A DNA stretch of 64,000 nt from Chrysaora quinquecirrha (taxonomy: Eukaryota > Cnidaria > Scyphozoa > Semaeostomeae > Pelagiidae), in the NCBI GenBank assembly GCA_014526335.1, contig JACTAT010000267.1, positions 1-64,000 of the forward strand, in the 5' to 3' direction. The position numbers and the translations under genes were made by a program. The notes under the pieces were generated by a model, which saw only the letters and a list, made by a program, of their open reading frames with translations, was not told where the DNA came from and did not search any database. Positions 1 through 11,626 of this stretch are shown here, one piece after another (within the stretch, counting starts at the first letter, position 1; each line of letters opens with the position of its first letter).

Positions 1-423
1 CAATTTTAAAGCTATTTTGTCTAAAAATATGAACTTTTCGAGTTTTCTTTTATTTCCCACCCTCTAAACGGGATTTCAGGGCCGAGAAGCCACCCATGTG
101 GGTGGCATATACAAATACCTAAATAATACCCTTGCTAAAATCTTTTTACCGGGTATACCTCCAATGTATCTGAATTTCGTTGAACAATTATTCACATTTT
201 TTCTACTTTGTGTTTAAATTCTTTTCTCTAAATTTTTGCCATATCTGCAGATGTTGACTTATTGATGAATTGAGCCTGGGCTACTGATTTACTAAAAATT
301 TGATATACCGAATTAAAATCAACTTCTATTAGCCGTCACTACTTGAAAAAGCGTAAGAGATTCCTACAAAAGCAAAAGTATTCTTACAAGATTCCTACGA
401 AAACAACTGAGATTACAGTTGAG

Positions 424-921
424 GATACCATAAATCCTTGAATAAGCCTCCACCCTCGAATAAGCCCCCTCCCTCGAATAAGCCCCCACCCAAAAATTCA
501 TTTTTACAAATAAGCCCTCCCCCTCGAATAAGGCCCCCCTCGAATAAGCCCCCATGTGGCCTTATTCGAGGGAACTCAATTAAGCCCCCATGGGGCCTTA
601 TTCGAGGGAACTCGATTAAGACCCAATGGGGACTTATTCGAAGGGGGGCTTATTTACCAAATAATATGTTATTTCGAGAAAAATCCTCCATATGACGATA
701 GCTGTACAATATTATTTCCTTTGACTGAAGAAAACAAGAAAAATAAACGCGAGTTTTGTTTGCGAAATAGCTTTTTGTTACTTTAAATTTTGTTGGTTGA
801 GAAAATTCAGTCGTTTTTTTATGTACACCTTTAAGAAAAATGCTAAGCTTATAAATAAGCCCCCACCCAGAAATTCATTTTTGCAAATAAGCCCCGGGGG
901 CTTATTCGAGGATTTACTGTA
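424..921. mobile_element. MITE-like foldback element with 'cgaataagcccc' subrepeats
   Basis: The left end (taaatccttgaataagcc) and the right end (ggcttattcgaggatttact) are inverted copies of one another, giving terminal inverted repeats of about 25 bp. The interior holds many direct and inverted copies of the 12-mer cgaataagcccc, clustered at 438-660 and again at 855-915. No transposase is visible, so this would be a non-autonomous element. It lies 3' of gene A. Open frames across it come from the subrepeats and are not coding. Confidence 0.7.
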
Positions 922-992
922 TACGAGATGCCAATGAGTGGATTGCACCGTGCAGTTGGCTATAATACGTGCGGTTGGTTATAGTTAGTTGG

Positions 993-3375
993 TTACATAC
1001 CATATTCACTTGCATGCATATGAGGAAGATGCCCTGTCCAATGAGTATCGATTCCATCCATTGTTTCTGCTGGTAATAGTATTCCACCTGCATGATGGCT
1101 TCCAAAATAGCTTTTGATTTTCGGTGCAGAGTGATGTCTTTCAATATGATGCTCACCAAGATGATCTTCACCTAAATCATGCTCCCAAATCGAATCTATC
1201 AAGCTTGCTGTGTGATGATCCTCAGATGAAGGAGAACTCTCAAGTGACTTAACACCCTCATCACGCTCCATCTCTTCAGGACCGTGTCCAAAGTAGTCTC
1301 CGAGGTATGCGTGGTTTGGGCCTTCACCATGTCCTGTAAAATGCAAGTTTCGTATTCACATCAAGCATAATAACCCACCACAGTAGTTCGTATCCACCAA
1401 AGTTCGTAAAAAATACCACCACAGTACGCAAAAATACCGCCCCAGTAGTGCGCATTCACGACAGTAAAGTGCGTATAGATTCTTTTAGCGTAAAGACCTC
1501 AACTCAAATTCTCATAGCTAATTGCGTTTCTTAAGACATTTCTTCTTTGCTCTAGGATTCAACACTTTTTTTGTGATAAAACTGGGAATTGACATTTTTA
1601 TTCATTTGATTGACAACGTATCAGTCTTTGCCCATAACATGTTTCAAATGTTGCACAAGCCGATGGGATAGTTAAAAGGCACCCTATAATTAGGCCTCTT
1701 GATTTTAAGACATTAACTTGGGTCAATCGAAGCAAATCACTGTCTTGAGACTCGCCCAATCAATGTTTTTATCATGCGGTTTCAGGAAAGATATAAATTG
1801 CTTCTGCATTAGCTTATATGTTCGTATATACACAAACCTGTGTAAAAACCATTGCCAGCTGAATGTTCATTATTCCAAAACTTATGCAAGTTCTCACCAT
1901 CATGCTGTGCGATTTTCATCAGAAGAGGCGTTGAATCGTGTGCAAGCCTCTCATCAAGACTTTCTTCTTCATTGTCTTCTGTTATGCCGTCATCGCTTTC
2001 TGTTCCACGAGAATCCGGTAATCCACCAAGATAGTGTGCTGGCAGCGATCTGCTTGATGGTACGCCGACATTGGACATGGCATCGGCTGTTTTTAGTTTT
2101 CTCGGAGCTGCAACAAGAGAACGAAATTCTTGTAATATTCTTCAGAAACACAAATATATTTTGTTGACTCTAAGCATGTATAATCATTGTCATCATCATC
2201 AACAGGTCTTTAACCTGTAGCAGGGCCGTGGGAGCGATCATGCTTGATTGCCAAGACCTGAAAACCCTGCCTATCCTCTATCATCAACGTCAACTAGCAG
2301 CAGAACTGGGATATGCTTTCAAATGAAGTCTTTCAAGATGAATGTATCTAAAAAGCCTTCATGTGAAGAAAAAATCTTGAAAATGGATGCATAGATCAGG
2401 AATCATACTGCAATTTTTTCATACTTGGTCTAGATAATCCTTGATCGCTTAAAGTCATGACATTTCTGATGTTTACAATAAGTTGATTACAGATAAATGT
2501 CTTATTTCGTGTTTTTACAGCACATGGTTTAGCGAACAATATATTGCCTATTCTTAAAATTTAAAAAATGAAATTGTTACCGTTAATTGTGACAGAAATA
2601 TTAATAGCTGATGATTTTACCACTGTGTTAATTTCAAATGAAAAATGTGTTGTGTTGAGTCAGAGATTATTAGGAATTATTCGGTGGTAGGGTATGATTC
2701 TCCATCATTAAGGTTATTCACAAGAGAATAGCTATATTCCAGAAGATGGCAATGATGCATACTTGAAAAGAAAAAAAATATTTTTATTACCTTTATAAGC
2801 CATTGAATCTTGAAGCATCTTCTTTTTCATCTGAATAGCTGCTCTCTTATGCCTTGAAACATGATCAGCATTGAAATCAGATCTCTTCTGTGGTTCTTCT
2901 GGTGCAATTTGAATGATTCCATTATCGCTTGGCCTTGACATATCCTGCTGGAGCTGCGAGGCATCAAGAAGTCCTCCTGGGTTTGTCTGTGAGAATCGTG
3001 GATCAGCTAGTTCGTTTTCTTGCAGTTTAGCGTTCTGTTTACAGGGCGCATCTTTCATGATGTTATCGGCTTTGTCTGCTGCTACCTACATAAATTGTGT
3101 ACTTTTACTAAAAATTTGTTAACATGCTCAACAGTAGATTAGTCCTATCATATCGTTAGGCTTAATTCTCTCAACGGCTGTCTTCACGTAAACTAAAAGA
3201 AGTTGTGGAACTAAACTGCTTGTTCACTTTGTCTTCATTTTAATAACAATTGTAACCACCTGGTACGTAATATCAATTAATTGGTCCCGTATGATAACGT
3301 ATACATAGCTATAAAGATAGATAGATAGGGAGGAAGATAGATTATGAGTGGATGGATGGATTGATTGATTGATGG

Positions 3376-3411
<36 letters not shown>

Positions 3412-6062
3412 ATGGATGGATGGATGGATGGATGGATGGATGGATGGATGAATAGATGGGTGGGTGGATGGATTGATGGATGCATGGATGGATGGATGGA
3501 TGAATAGATGGACGGATTGATGGACGGATGGATGGATGGATGAATGGATGCATGGATGGATGGATGGACGGGTGGGTGGATGGATGGATGGACGGATGGA
3601 TGGATGGATAGATAGATGGATTAATCGGATGGATTGATAGATGGATAGATGGATTAATCGGATGGATGCATGCATGATGGATGGATGGATGGATGGGTGG
3701 GTGGGTGGATGGATGGATGGATGGAAGGATGGATGAATAAATGGAATGGAATGGATTGATTGATAGATACATAGATAGATACCTTCATCAACGACTGTGC
3801 CATATCTTGTCCGATCGATCCATAAGCATCAAATGAATTCCCTGTTTCTCCAAGGCTATCAAGCAATGATCGTTTCACGTTGACCAACTTTTTAAGAGCT
3901 TGCCCTTTTCTATTGATTCTGCTCCTTCTTAATCTCTTTTGGATATCTCCCCAAAGGTTTTTCTTTTGCAGTTTGAATTCAGCCGGGCTTTCCTCATCAT
4001 CATAATCTGAACTCATGAATCTATATGGCAAATATTTGTAAAATTTCCTATCAATTTCTGAACCCTTCACCTCGTCTGATACTGGAAGCGAGAGTGAGTT
4101 ATACGGATCAGTAATCAGTTCTTTTTTATCTCCCCTTTCGTCAAAAAGCCTTTCCATTATATCTTGATCAATGAGTTTCCTTGCGCTTGGAATATCATTC
4201 CGCTGCTTTCTAATAATATCCTCCAACTGCTCTGCATTAAGAATAGCAAACTTCTTGTCGCGGTTTTCTGCTTCGTTCCCGTCGTCTTCAATTGCCAGAA
4301 ATCGTACCGTGCCTTTTGGGATGGTAACAGAGCTCCTCTTACCACTGCGCCAATCATCATTTGGCAAACCTATACTATTGTCATCATTCATATCACCGTT
4401 GTTATTAAACATGAACTCCTTGTAGTCATCATCTGACTCATGCTTGAACGAGCCTGGCATGTTGTGATATACTGGCTTCGAGATAAGAGAGGCGAGTTTC
4501 ATCTCAGGTGAGATATCGTCTTCATCGTCGCTGTGTTCGCCTCCAAAGTATGTCCTCGCCTCGGTTTGATCTGGCTTCCTTATATGCTTCTTTATCGGCC
4601 TTGGATCGAGCGAGTTTTCCAACGCGAATAATGATTGTTTGTCAAGTTTGTTTCTACGTGAAGCTAAAAGTTTCTTCTGTCGAGACTGTAGTCAGGTTGT
4701 AATCTCAGAAATTCTTCATTTGGGTTTCTAAAGTTCTTTAGACTCCTGGTTTCTCCAGGTTGATTTTTCTGATGATTTGGTAATATTTTTGACGTTTTCC
4801 ACGCGTTCACAAATGAACTTATAATGTCTCTTGCTTTTTTAGCGTCTAAATCATTGTTTTTTCTAGTAAAGCGTAAATCTCCAAAATATCTTGCTGCTTC
4901 TGTTGCTCTATCTGCAAACGAAAATCAATAATACACATGTGTGCATATTTGAATAGTCTTTGAGTTGTACAAAACTTCAAAATTGCGATAAACAGCGGAA
5001 ATATTTTCGGGCATACTTAAAAGCTTTTTTCGTCCGACACTCCTCAGAGAATGAACGTCAGAAACAGACCAAAACAATATACCAAGGCGGAATTTATGCC
5101 AAAATGCAGCTTGAAATGCACCAATCAGAAAGAAAAGCTTCCTAAATATTTTCCCGCTGCACACAATACCAACTCAGTACTTCTTTAGCTAAGGAAAAGG
5201 TTAGCGAAAGCAAAATACTCTAGCGACCATTGCAAATTTTTACGTAAGATTGTCTGAGAGGTTTCTCGTCTTAGTAATGGTTAATTTGAATTTTTTTTAT
5301 TATAACTTCGTTTTAAAAACTCAGAAACAGCTAGTGGCTAAAGAAACGACATTCCAATCGAGAGCTACCGTCCCTGCAACAATTTTTTGGGACACCTGTG
5401 CTAAAATTCTATTTCACTGCCTGCTATCGTTTCACCCTCCCCCTCTTCCTTTGAACTATGTTGTTAAACGCTTAAATTTCCAGCTGCTTCCGACCTCGAA
5501 CGACTGCTAAGAGAATTACCACCGGTATCAACATTGTTCGGGGTGGGGGTTCTCGTTGATATGTTGTTTAAAAATGTCATTGATTCATACGAAATCTCTA
5601 GGGCACTCCAGCTACTTTTGAAGCCATTTTAGCACGCTAGCGAATAGATACGCACTTTAGCACGCTAGCGAATAGATACTGTAGTGTAGTGGATACAATA
5701 TAACCCACCACAGTAGTGCTTATCCACCACAGTACGCAAAAATACCACCATATCAAGCATAATAACCCACCATAGCAGTGCGTATCCACGACAGTGCGCG
5801 AAAAACACCACCACAGTACGCAAAATTACCACCACAGTATTGCATATGCACCACAGTAGTGCGTAAAGATTCGCTAGCGTGATTAACATTGTAGCAAAAA
5901 GTTCGTACTTGACACTCATTGACGCTTAATGAAAAAAACGACCTATAGGAAGCCAGGCATGATATTTTCTTAGACCAGTCGTACAAAAGTTATAAAGAAA
6001 AAAGCGTGCTACGTACCAATGCTATATACAACAAATATCAATACCAAAACTCGTAGAACCAT
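993..6062 (-). CDS. Gene A: secreted acidic protein with His-rich C-terminus (five coding exons)
   Basis: Product unrecognised, about 693 residues, secreted. Exons on the minus strand: 6062-6017 (signal peptide), 4911-3783, 3085-2791, 2107-1838, 1333-993 (stop). Every junction has AG/GT signals and matching phase (1, 0, 1, 1). The mature part begins [15 protein letters not shown]. The large exon has acidic blocks ([34 protein letters not shown]) and a basic stretch ([14 protein letters not shown]). The last exon is rich in His, Gly and Glu ([27 protein letters not shown]). Exon 2 carries one apparent frameshift near 4664-4675: the upstream frame stops at a TAG, while the next frame continues open for more than 290 codons. 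One extra base there makes the exon continuous and its phases fit. Introns hold a GGAT microsatellite and dispersed repeats. Exon structure is seen; function is unknown. Confidence 0.8.
1365..1493. repeat. Dispersed repeat in gene A intron 4 (ccaccacagtagtgcg family)
   Basis: Contains aataacccaccacagtag, caccacagtacgcaaaaata and related pieces that recur at 5690-5885 in intron 1 of the same gene. It is made of short internal repeats around cacagta. No coding potential. Confidence 0.6.
1838..2107 (-). CDS. Gene A exon 4
   Basis: Acceptor tcttgttgcag before 2107 and donor ACACAG/GTTTGT after 1838, phase 1 at both ends. It encodes about 90 residues with an acidic block ([20 protein letters not shown]) followed by a mixed stretch with [20 protein letters not shown]. 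The upstream donor is only moderately strong; an alternative donor at AATG/GTTTTT would drop three codons. Confidence 0.7.
2791..3085 (-). CDS. Gene A exon 3
   Basis: Acceptor ttatgtag before 3085 and donor GTAATA after 2791. The phase is 0 on entry and 1 on exit. It encodes about 98 residues rich in Gln, Asp, Lys and Met, including [19 protein letters not shown] and a basic run [17 protein letters not shown] second acceptor reading a few bases inside is possible (AG before CAGCAGAC), but the given one keeps phase 0 with the AAG/GTATCT donor of exon 2. Confidence 0.7.
3305..3776. repeat. GGAT tetranucleotide microsatellite in gene A intron 2
   Basis: About 470 bp of tandem ggat/gatg units with scattered point changes. 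It lies between exons 2 and 3 of gene A. The minus strand reads as long HPSIHPSI frames in more than one frame, which is a by-product of a 4-bp repeat. Confidence 0.97.
4965..5110. mobile_element. Partial copy of the 34,012-34,263 hairpin element
   Basis: Shares cttcaaaattgcgataaaca, ttcgggcatacttaaaagc and gtccgacactcctcagag with one arm of the hairpin at 34,012-34,263, in gene A intron 1. Only one arm is present here. A further weaker relative is at about 29,160-29,340. Confidence 0.65.
5690..5885. repeat. Dispersed repeat in gene A intron 1 (ccaccacagtagtgcg family)
   Basis: Second copy of the repeat at 1365-1493, with several internal copies of accaccacagtacgcaaaa and flanked by ttagcacgctagcgaatag. 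It ends in agattcgctagcgtg. Confidence 0.6.
6017..6062 (-). CDS. Gene A exon 1: signal peptide
   Basis: ATG at 6062 opens [15 protein letters not shown], a short basic start followed by a hydrophobic core, and ends after one base of the next codon at a GTACGT donor (6016-6011). Joined to the acceptor before 4911 this gives Asp as the split codon and continues in the open frame. Too short to stand out as an open frame by itself. Confidence 0.75.
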
Positions 6063-8967
6063 CTTGGATTTTTGTTTATTTCAAAACTCGATGAGATAAC
6101 CAATCTAAAAGTGAACGGAAAATTTGATTTAAATCGTCTTTATGTTGCAAATCTAAGACTAGAAATTGAGAAGGTTCATGCTGCACTCAGGAGTGGATCA
6201 AATTGGATCCCTTTAAGACAGGTACGAATACACTGTGCACCCGAGAGTTTGTTCTTGCAAATAAACTATGAGCTCTATTGGATCGTATCTATTCAGTTTC
6301 CGTGTAAACACACAGACCGATGCAGAATGAGTACGCGTGGAAAATGAATTTTATTTCCATAATAACAAGGCTAAATATCTTTATTACTTTTTGTTTCTGC
6401 TATTTTACTATTTTCTTGCTATTTATGTTTTTACTTGTTGCTCTACGTTGTTCAAATATTATTAGATCTGGTCAACTTGATTCTGGAGTTTAAACTCCTT
6501 CTGTGATGATATAAATGATCTTCTACATTTTCCTGAAGTCTCTGATTGTCTGTGGTGTATTGCTAGTACATGTATAAGAAGTCAACTAAACGCTTTAACA
6601 AAATAAGTGTACATAGCTAAATTATTCTTGTTAAGTTGGATAACTTACCTAAATGTTGAATATCTCCTTCAGGGCTACCATGTCCAATTTTATATCAACT
6701 TTCCTTTTTCTTGCTTTTCGGAATTAAAAATCTTGTGTGAACTTCACTAATTGGAAAAGACCTCGACTATGTGTGTCTGAATCAAGTTCAAAACTGGGAA
6801 TGTGTTTGGCTCTAACGTTAATCAGATTATCTCATTTGTTTAAGAGTATTCAATGTGAGAACCAGTCGCGAAATCAGGGCCTAATTCACTCACTGATTTT
6901 CACTCCAAACACAACTGTAGATTCGGCGGTAACGGGTCATGAGGCAAGTTGAAAACTTCACTTGAAAACAAACGCGAAAATTCGCTCACTGGACATGTGT
7001 TTTGAGCATGCCAAACCAACGAAATACTGCATTATCTTTGTTAAATATGCAGGTGTGTTTAAGAAGTTATTTAAACCCGTTTATTATGCCCATTATTGTC
7101 ATTAAGGATGGATTCTTTGGGGTTTTTATCTCACCCAAAAAATGCACTTCCTTAAAAAACGGTACACTATAGAGTAGTTGATTTGGCAACAACGAGTCTT
7201 TGCAAAGTCTGCTAAATCCTTATGCTCTTGATTCAGAACAGTTATGAGACTGCAGAGTCTCCAATTTTTTCGAGAGCTGTCTAAAAGAATTGGCGTTTGA
7301 TCTCTGGAAAATCTTGAGAAAGAAGAAGAGACAGAAAAATGTCCCAAAAGAATGAATCCTAAGTACTTCTTGTAGAAACTGCATGAAACGTTTTAATATG
7401 CTCCGTTTTCGATTCCATTGGCTTGTCGATTGTTTTTAGTCGGATCCAGCTAGTATTATTATGGAAGTAAGAGTTTTCGCAGGGCAAAAATGTAGCTACT
7501 TAAATTTCACTGTCTCAATAATTTCCAAAAAAAAATTATGAAATAAGCTTACTCAGTTGATAGCACTAATTTTCCAGTTTTCCAAGGTTAAAACTTGGAA
7601 CCTTTCTGAGACTTTAATCTAGTTGCAGGACAGAGTTCTATCAATTTAGTTTGTAGAAGATTTAAGTTGTCAGTTCTGCGAAGCTTCAGAATAAAGAGAT
7701 TTCGCCTAATAACGTTCTGGACAATTTGCTCTGTAAGTAGTTCGCTCAATAATTGTTTGAATAAGATGTGGCTAAAAGAAGGGGTGCTTATTCAGGAAGC
7801 ACGATTTTTTTCAAATTCAATTTTTTTAGTTACCGTATATAATGTACATAGGTATTTGGCACAAACGATTAGTTACTGCAGCCCTAATACGAGTGCTTCA
7901 GAAATTCACTAGATATGTGGGTATGTCATAGGAAGGGTTGTCAGAATGAACTTTCGATAAATGGGATAACACTCTACATTCAGGCCCGAAAATGTCATTT
8001 CATGCTCAGAGAACTCTGAATCTCAAACCCGAAAGTAGGCCAAGGATCTTGTCCCATTTTGATTCTCACGTTTAGGCCATTTAAGCTTCCTAGTAAGACC
8101 CTGTTTTAACTTATTTTATCACGCTCTCTGATCAAGTCAGATGTTTCAGTTCCATCTGTTTGGCTATAGCAAAATCACCCTAAATACTATGTAAGCTATT
8201 TTTAATTGAAATCACGATGCAAATAGTTAAATATTATTACGAGATTATCGAGCAGCCAATCGAGCCTGCAAATTTGTGCCAAGGTCATGCTCATTGAGTG
8301 TATAATCATTCTATAAACAAGAACTGTTGTTTGTAAGTATAACAGGGTGTTACCTGTGCTATACCTGTTTCCTATAGCTTAGTACGATTGTTTTGCTATG
8401 TACTGTAAGGCCAATCTCACGTTTTTGTAGTTTTCACACAATTTTATAATCTCTGTAATGATTAGAAGAAGCTATGGTTTTGAAAAAGAGAAAATAAGTA
8501 CAGTAAAGAAATTTGTTTCTTCACGTGTGTAAAGATGAGCATTTTCTTGCTACACCAATTTTAATTTTGGATTTTTAAAGAAGCCTTCAAAATGTTCGGA
8601 GCCTCAAGGTAACTCTCCTAGATTCAAAAATTTTTTATCTTTATCTTTAGAATATCTAGTTTGATTACACTCTTAGCTAACGTCTAGTTAATAATGTAAT
8701 ATAGCTATTCTATGCATTATCGCTACATTTTGTTATCATCCATTCACAATTTTTCATATATTCCATAACGAATATCCTTGTTATTGATAGACGTAAGGTG
8801 TTCTGATATTCTATGAATACTGATATTGACAAAAAAGCTGCAACATTTTTCCACAACTTTCAAATAATGTCGTGAATTTTCAACAACAAGAAATAGAAAC
8901 CTGATTTAATAGCATGATAACTTTTGTTTTGTTATTTTTGCTTTTTGAAGTTGTTTGTTTTTTTTAG
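6063..8967. other. Intergenic stretch between genes A and B
   Basis: About 2.9 kb of AT-rich DNA. Open frames here are short, mostly lack ATG starts and have no matching splice partners. A 54-codon open stretch at 6072-6233 (plus) ends at a good CAG/GTACGA donor, but has no ATG and no acceptor, so I do not call it. I see no RNA gene or clear transposon. Confidence 0.5.
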
Positions 8968-9017
8968 ATGCATCAAAATACCTCTGGTGTTTATTTGTCT
9001 ATGTAGCGTACTAGTTG
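8968..9017 (+). CDS. Candidate signal-peptide exon for gene B
   Basis: After a pyrimidine tract and tag acceptor, the frame TGC ATC AAA ATA reads CIKIPLVFICLCSVLV and ends with one base (G) at a GTAAGA donor. This is the same layout as the signal exons of genes A, F and G, and phase 1 fits the acceptor at 12,793. The problem is the start: the only nearby ATG (8968) is out of frame, so the start must lie in an earlier exon or there is an indel. Treat as a candidate only. Confidence 0.35.
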
Positions 9018-9049
9018 GTAAGACTTTAACTTTGCCACTTATTCTATTT

Positions 9050-9510
9050 TTGGTATCAGATAAGGAATGCTAGCTATGGAATCTCCGACGAAACTGTTCT
9101 TAGAAGCAGCATGCCACAGCTGTCTCCCTTCCGTCCCTTCTGCCTTTTGGTATCAGATAAGGAATGCTAGCTATGCAATCTCCGACGAAACTGTTCTTAG
9201 AAGCAGCATGCCACAGCTGTCTCCTTCCGTCCCTTCTATTTTTGGTATCAGATAAGGAATGCTAGCTATGCAATCTCCGACGAAACTGTTCTTAGAAGCA
9301 GCATGCCACAGCTGTCTCCTTCCGTCCCTTCTATTTTTGGAATCAGATAAGGCATGCTAGCTATGCAATCTCCGACGAAACTGTTCTTAGAAGCAGCATG
9401 CCACAGCTGTCTGCCTTCCGTCCCTTCTATTTCCTGGTATCAAATAAGGAATGCTAGCTATGCAATCTCCGACGAAACTGTTCTTAAAGCAGCATTTCAG
9501 AGCTGTCTTC
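9050..9510. repeat. Tandem repeat, five units of about 93 bp
   Basis: Five near-identical head-to-tail units, each containing ggaatgctagctatgcaatc, cgacgaaactgttcttagaa and gcatgccacagctgtct. The units differ by a few bases and the last is truncated. It would fall inside the intron of gene B if the candidate first exon is right. Confidence 0.92.
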
Positions 9511-9990
9511 CTGCCTTGTGATATTCCTTGATTTAAGCCAATCTTCCTCGTCATCTTCCTGTTTTGCAAACTTGATTAAAGACAATCTTCTTTCTTCAAT
9601 ATTTAGTCTTCCTGTCTAAAATTCTTCGTATCTGATGATTTGTAATTGTCTTATCATTGATATCTGACCTTGAATCTTCTTGTCTTGTTATCTTCCTTGC
9701 TAACTCGATGAAAGAAAATCTTCTTTCTTCAATCTTTAATCTTCCTGTCTGAAAATCTTCCTTTCTAATGAGTCATGATTCTCTTGTCCTCAATATCTGA
9801 TCCTAATATTTTGTCTTGTTATCTTCCTAATTCGCCTTCACTTGTCCTCAATTGTCAACTTTCCTGTTTTGTAAACTCGATGAAAGACAATCTTCTTTCT
9901 TCAATCTTTAATCTTGCGTTTTGAAAGTCTTCCTATCTGATAACTTAAGATTCTCTTGTCCTTAATATCTCATCGAAATTCTCCTTGTGT
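9511..9990. repeat. Degenerate pyrimidine-rich tandem repeat
   Basis: Recurring aatcttctttcttcaatctt and tcttgtcttgttatcttcct motifs at spacings near 180 bp, with much divergence. The strand is strongly T/C-rich. No gene seen. Confidence 0.65.
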
Positions 9991-10005
9991 TGTTATATTC
10001 CTTGC

Positions 10006-10760
10006 ACATGAAACTTGGTAGAAATAGGCAGTTTGATACGCTGAAAAAGATAGGATGTAGACCCACGCTGAAAAATGCCCCCTTGTTCTATTTTTAGACT
10101 GGGGTACTAGCTCCCAGGCCTCTAAAAGGAAAGTTGGAATACCTTTGCTGTATATCAAGATAAGAACATGAAACTTGGTAGAAATAGACAGTTTGATACG
10201 CTGAAAAAGATAGGATGTAGACCCACGCTGAAAAATGCCCCCTTGTTCTATTTTTAGACTTGGGTACTAGCTCCCAGGCCTCTAAAAGGAAAGTTGGAAT
10301 ACCTTTGCTGTTTATCAAGATAAGAACATGAAACTTGGTAGAAATAGACAGTTTGATACGCTGAAAAAGATAGGATGCAGACCCCAAACGAAAAATGTCC
10401 CTTTGTGCTATTTTTAGACTGGGGTAATTGGTTCCAGACCTCTACGTAACTACAACTGTAGTTCTAATATGAATTGCACATGCATGAAACTTGGCGAAAA
10501 AAAAAGGGGTAGTATGAGACGCTAAAAAGGATAGGATATGGACCACAACTGAGACATGCCCCCTTGTGTTATTTTTAGACTGGGGTAATTGGTATCAGAC
10601 CTCTACGTAAGCTATAACAGTAGTTCTAATATGTATTGTGATACATATATCAAAGTGGTGAAAAGCGATATTTTGACACACTGAGAAAGATAGGATATTG
10701 ACAACGACCGAGAAATGCCCATTTGTACAATTTTTAGACTAGGGATATTTATAATGATAA
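10006..10760. repeat. Left arm of inverted tandem arrays, unit about 160 bp
   Basis: About 4.6 head-to-tail copies starting catgaaacttggtagaaata; the first three are almost identical and the last two are diverged. The reverse complement of the same unit forms the array at 11,627-12,776. 160 is not a multiple of three and the frames it opens are not conserved as coding. Confidence 0.9.
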
Positions 10761-10789
10761 CATCCAACATAACACGAAGTAAGTACAGT

Positions 10790-11577
10790 GAATAAATGCT
10801 TAGAGGGATGAGACGGAGTACAATTTATCAAACGACCAATGGTTAGCGTTTTGAGCAAGTGAGATTTCTTTTAAATTGTGATTTTTATAGCTGTCAAGCG
10901 AGGAAAAGTAACCCAAGAGTGACTGATCCTTAGTTTCAGGTCCACTAAGGATCTTCTTCTTCTTCAAGTAATGGAAGGACTCGTCTGCTGCTTGTTGCAT
11001 GACCGTGATGTTGAACCCTTGCCTTACTTGCCTTTATTTCTATTCTGGCCTTTATTTCTTCTCCTTGTTTCCGGTCCTACCTAACGAAGGATCCAAGGAT
11101 TTGAATAGTTAGACCTGTTTTTGCTGCACGCCGTTTATATCGATCTTGCACTTGGGAACGTCTTTAAGCTTTGTTAGGACCATGGTCTCGTTTCTCTCTG
11201 TGTTAAGTTCCACTCGTGCCACCCCAGCATCATCATTCTCCTTGACGTAACAATCTACTAGCTTCTGTAGCGTCTGTGTCACCAGCGTATTTGATGTTCA
11301 TGATGTTAACACCACCGATTTTTACGCCGTCGTGGTTTTCCAAAGGCCATAAGGTGGGTTAACTGTATATATTGTTGTAGTCTGTTGATTGTAACCAGCC
11401 CTGTCTTACACTACGCGTGATGGCAACCCTATCGGTTCGCTGATGTTGTTGGCTGGCCTGAAAGGACCGTTGTCGCCGATTTATGGATGTACCTATTTCA
11501 TATCGCACGCGTTGTGTGATGACCCTTAGGGAAAATTTGAATGTGTGGCTCATGAGTATGATTGTTTGAAGCTTCAC
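10790..11577 (-). pseudogene. Decayed non-LTR (LINE) reverse transcriptase fragment
   Basis: Read on the minus strand, frame-jumping translation gives SVRQG (the VRQGCxLSP block), then GVKIGGVNIMNIKYAGDT. That matches the LINE block around the catalytic YADD, here decayed to YAGD. Next come LNTERNETMVLTK and PKCKIDINGVQQKQV, the thumb-side blocks that follow in LINE enzymes. Several stops and frameshifts interrupt it. It lies between two inverted satellite arrays. The exact clade (CR1, L2 or other) cannot be set from this. Confidence 0.75.
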
Positions 11578-11626
11578 GCACTTGTTCCCAGTTTCTTTGG
11601 AATGGTTTCTTTACCTTATTAAACAG

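Noticed and set aside
3224..3772. Long HPSIHPSI open frames on the minus strand
   Set aside because: Product of the GGAT microsatellite; open in more than one frame, inside an intron of gene A.
6072..6347. Open plus-strand stretch with a good donor (KLDEITNLKVNGKFDLNRLY and on)
   Set aside because: No ATG in frame and no acceptor upstream; overlaps the 5' side of gene A. Kept only as a remark in the intergenic entry.
9050..9510. CRISPR-like direct repeats
   Set aside because: The units abut head to tail with no unique spacers; an ordinary tandem repeat in an animal genome.
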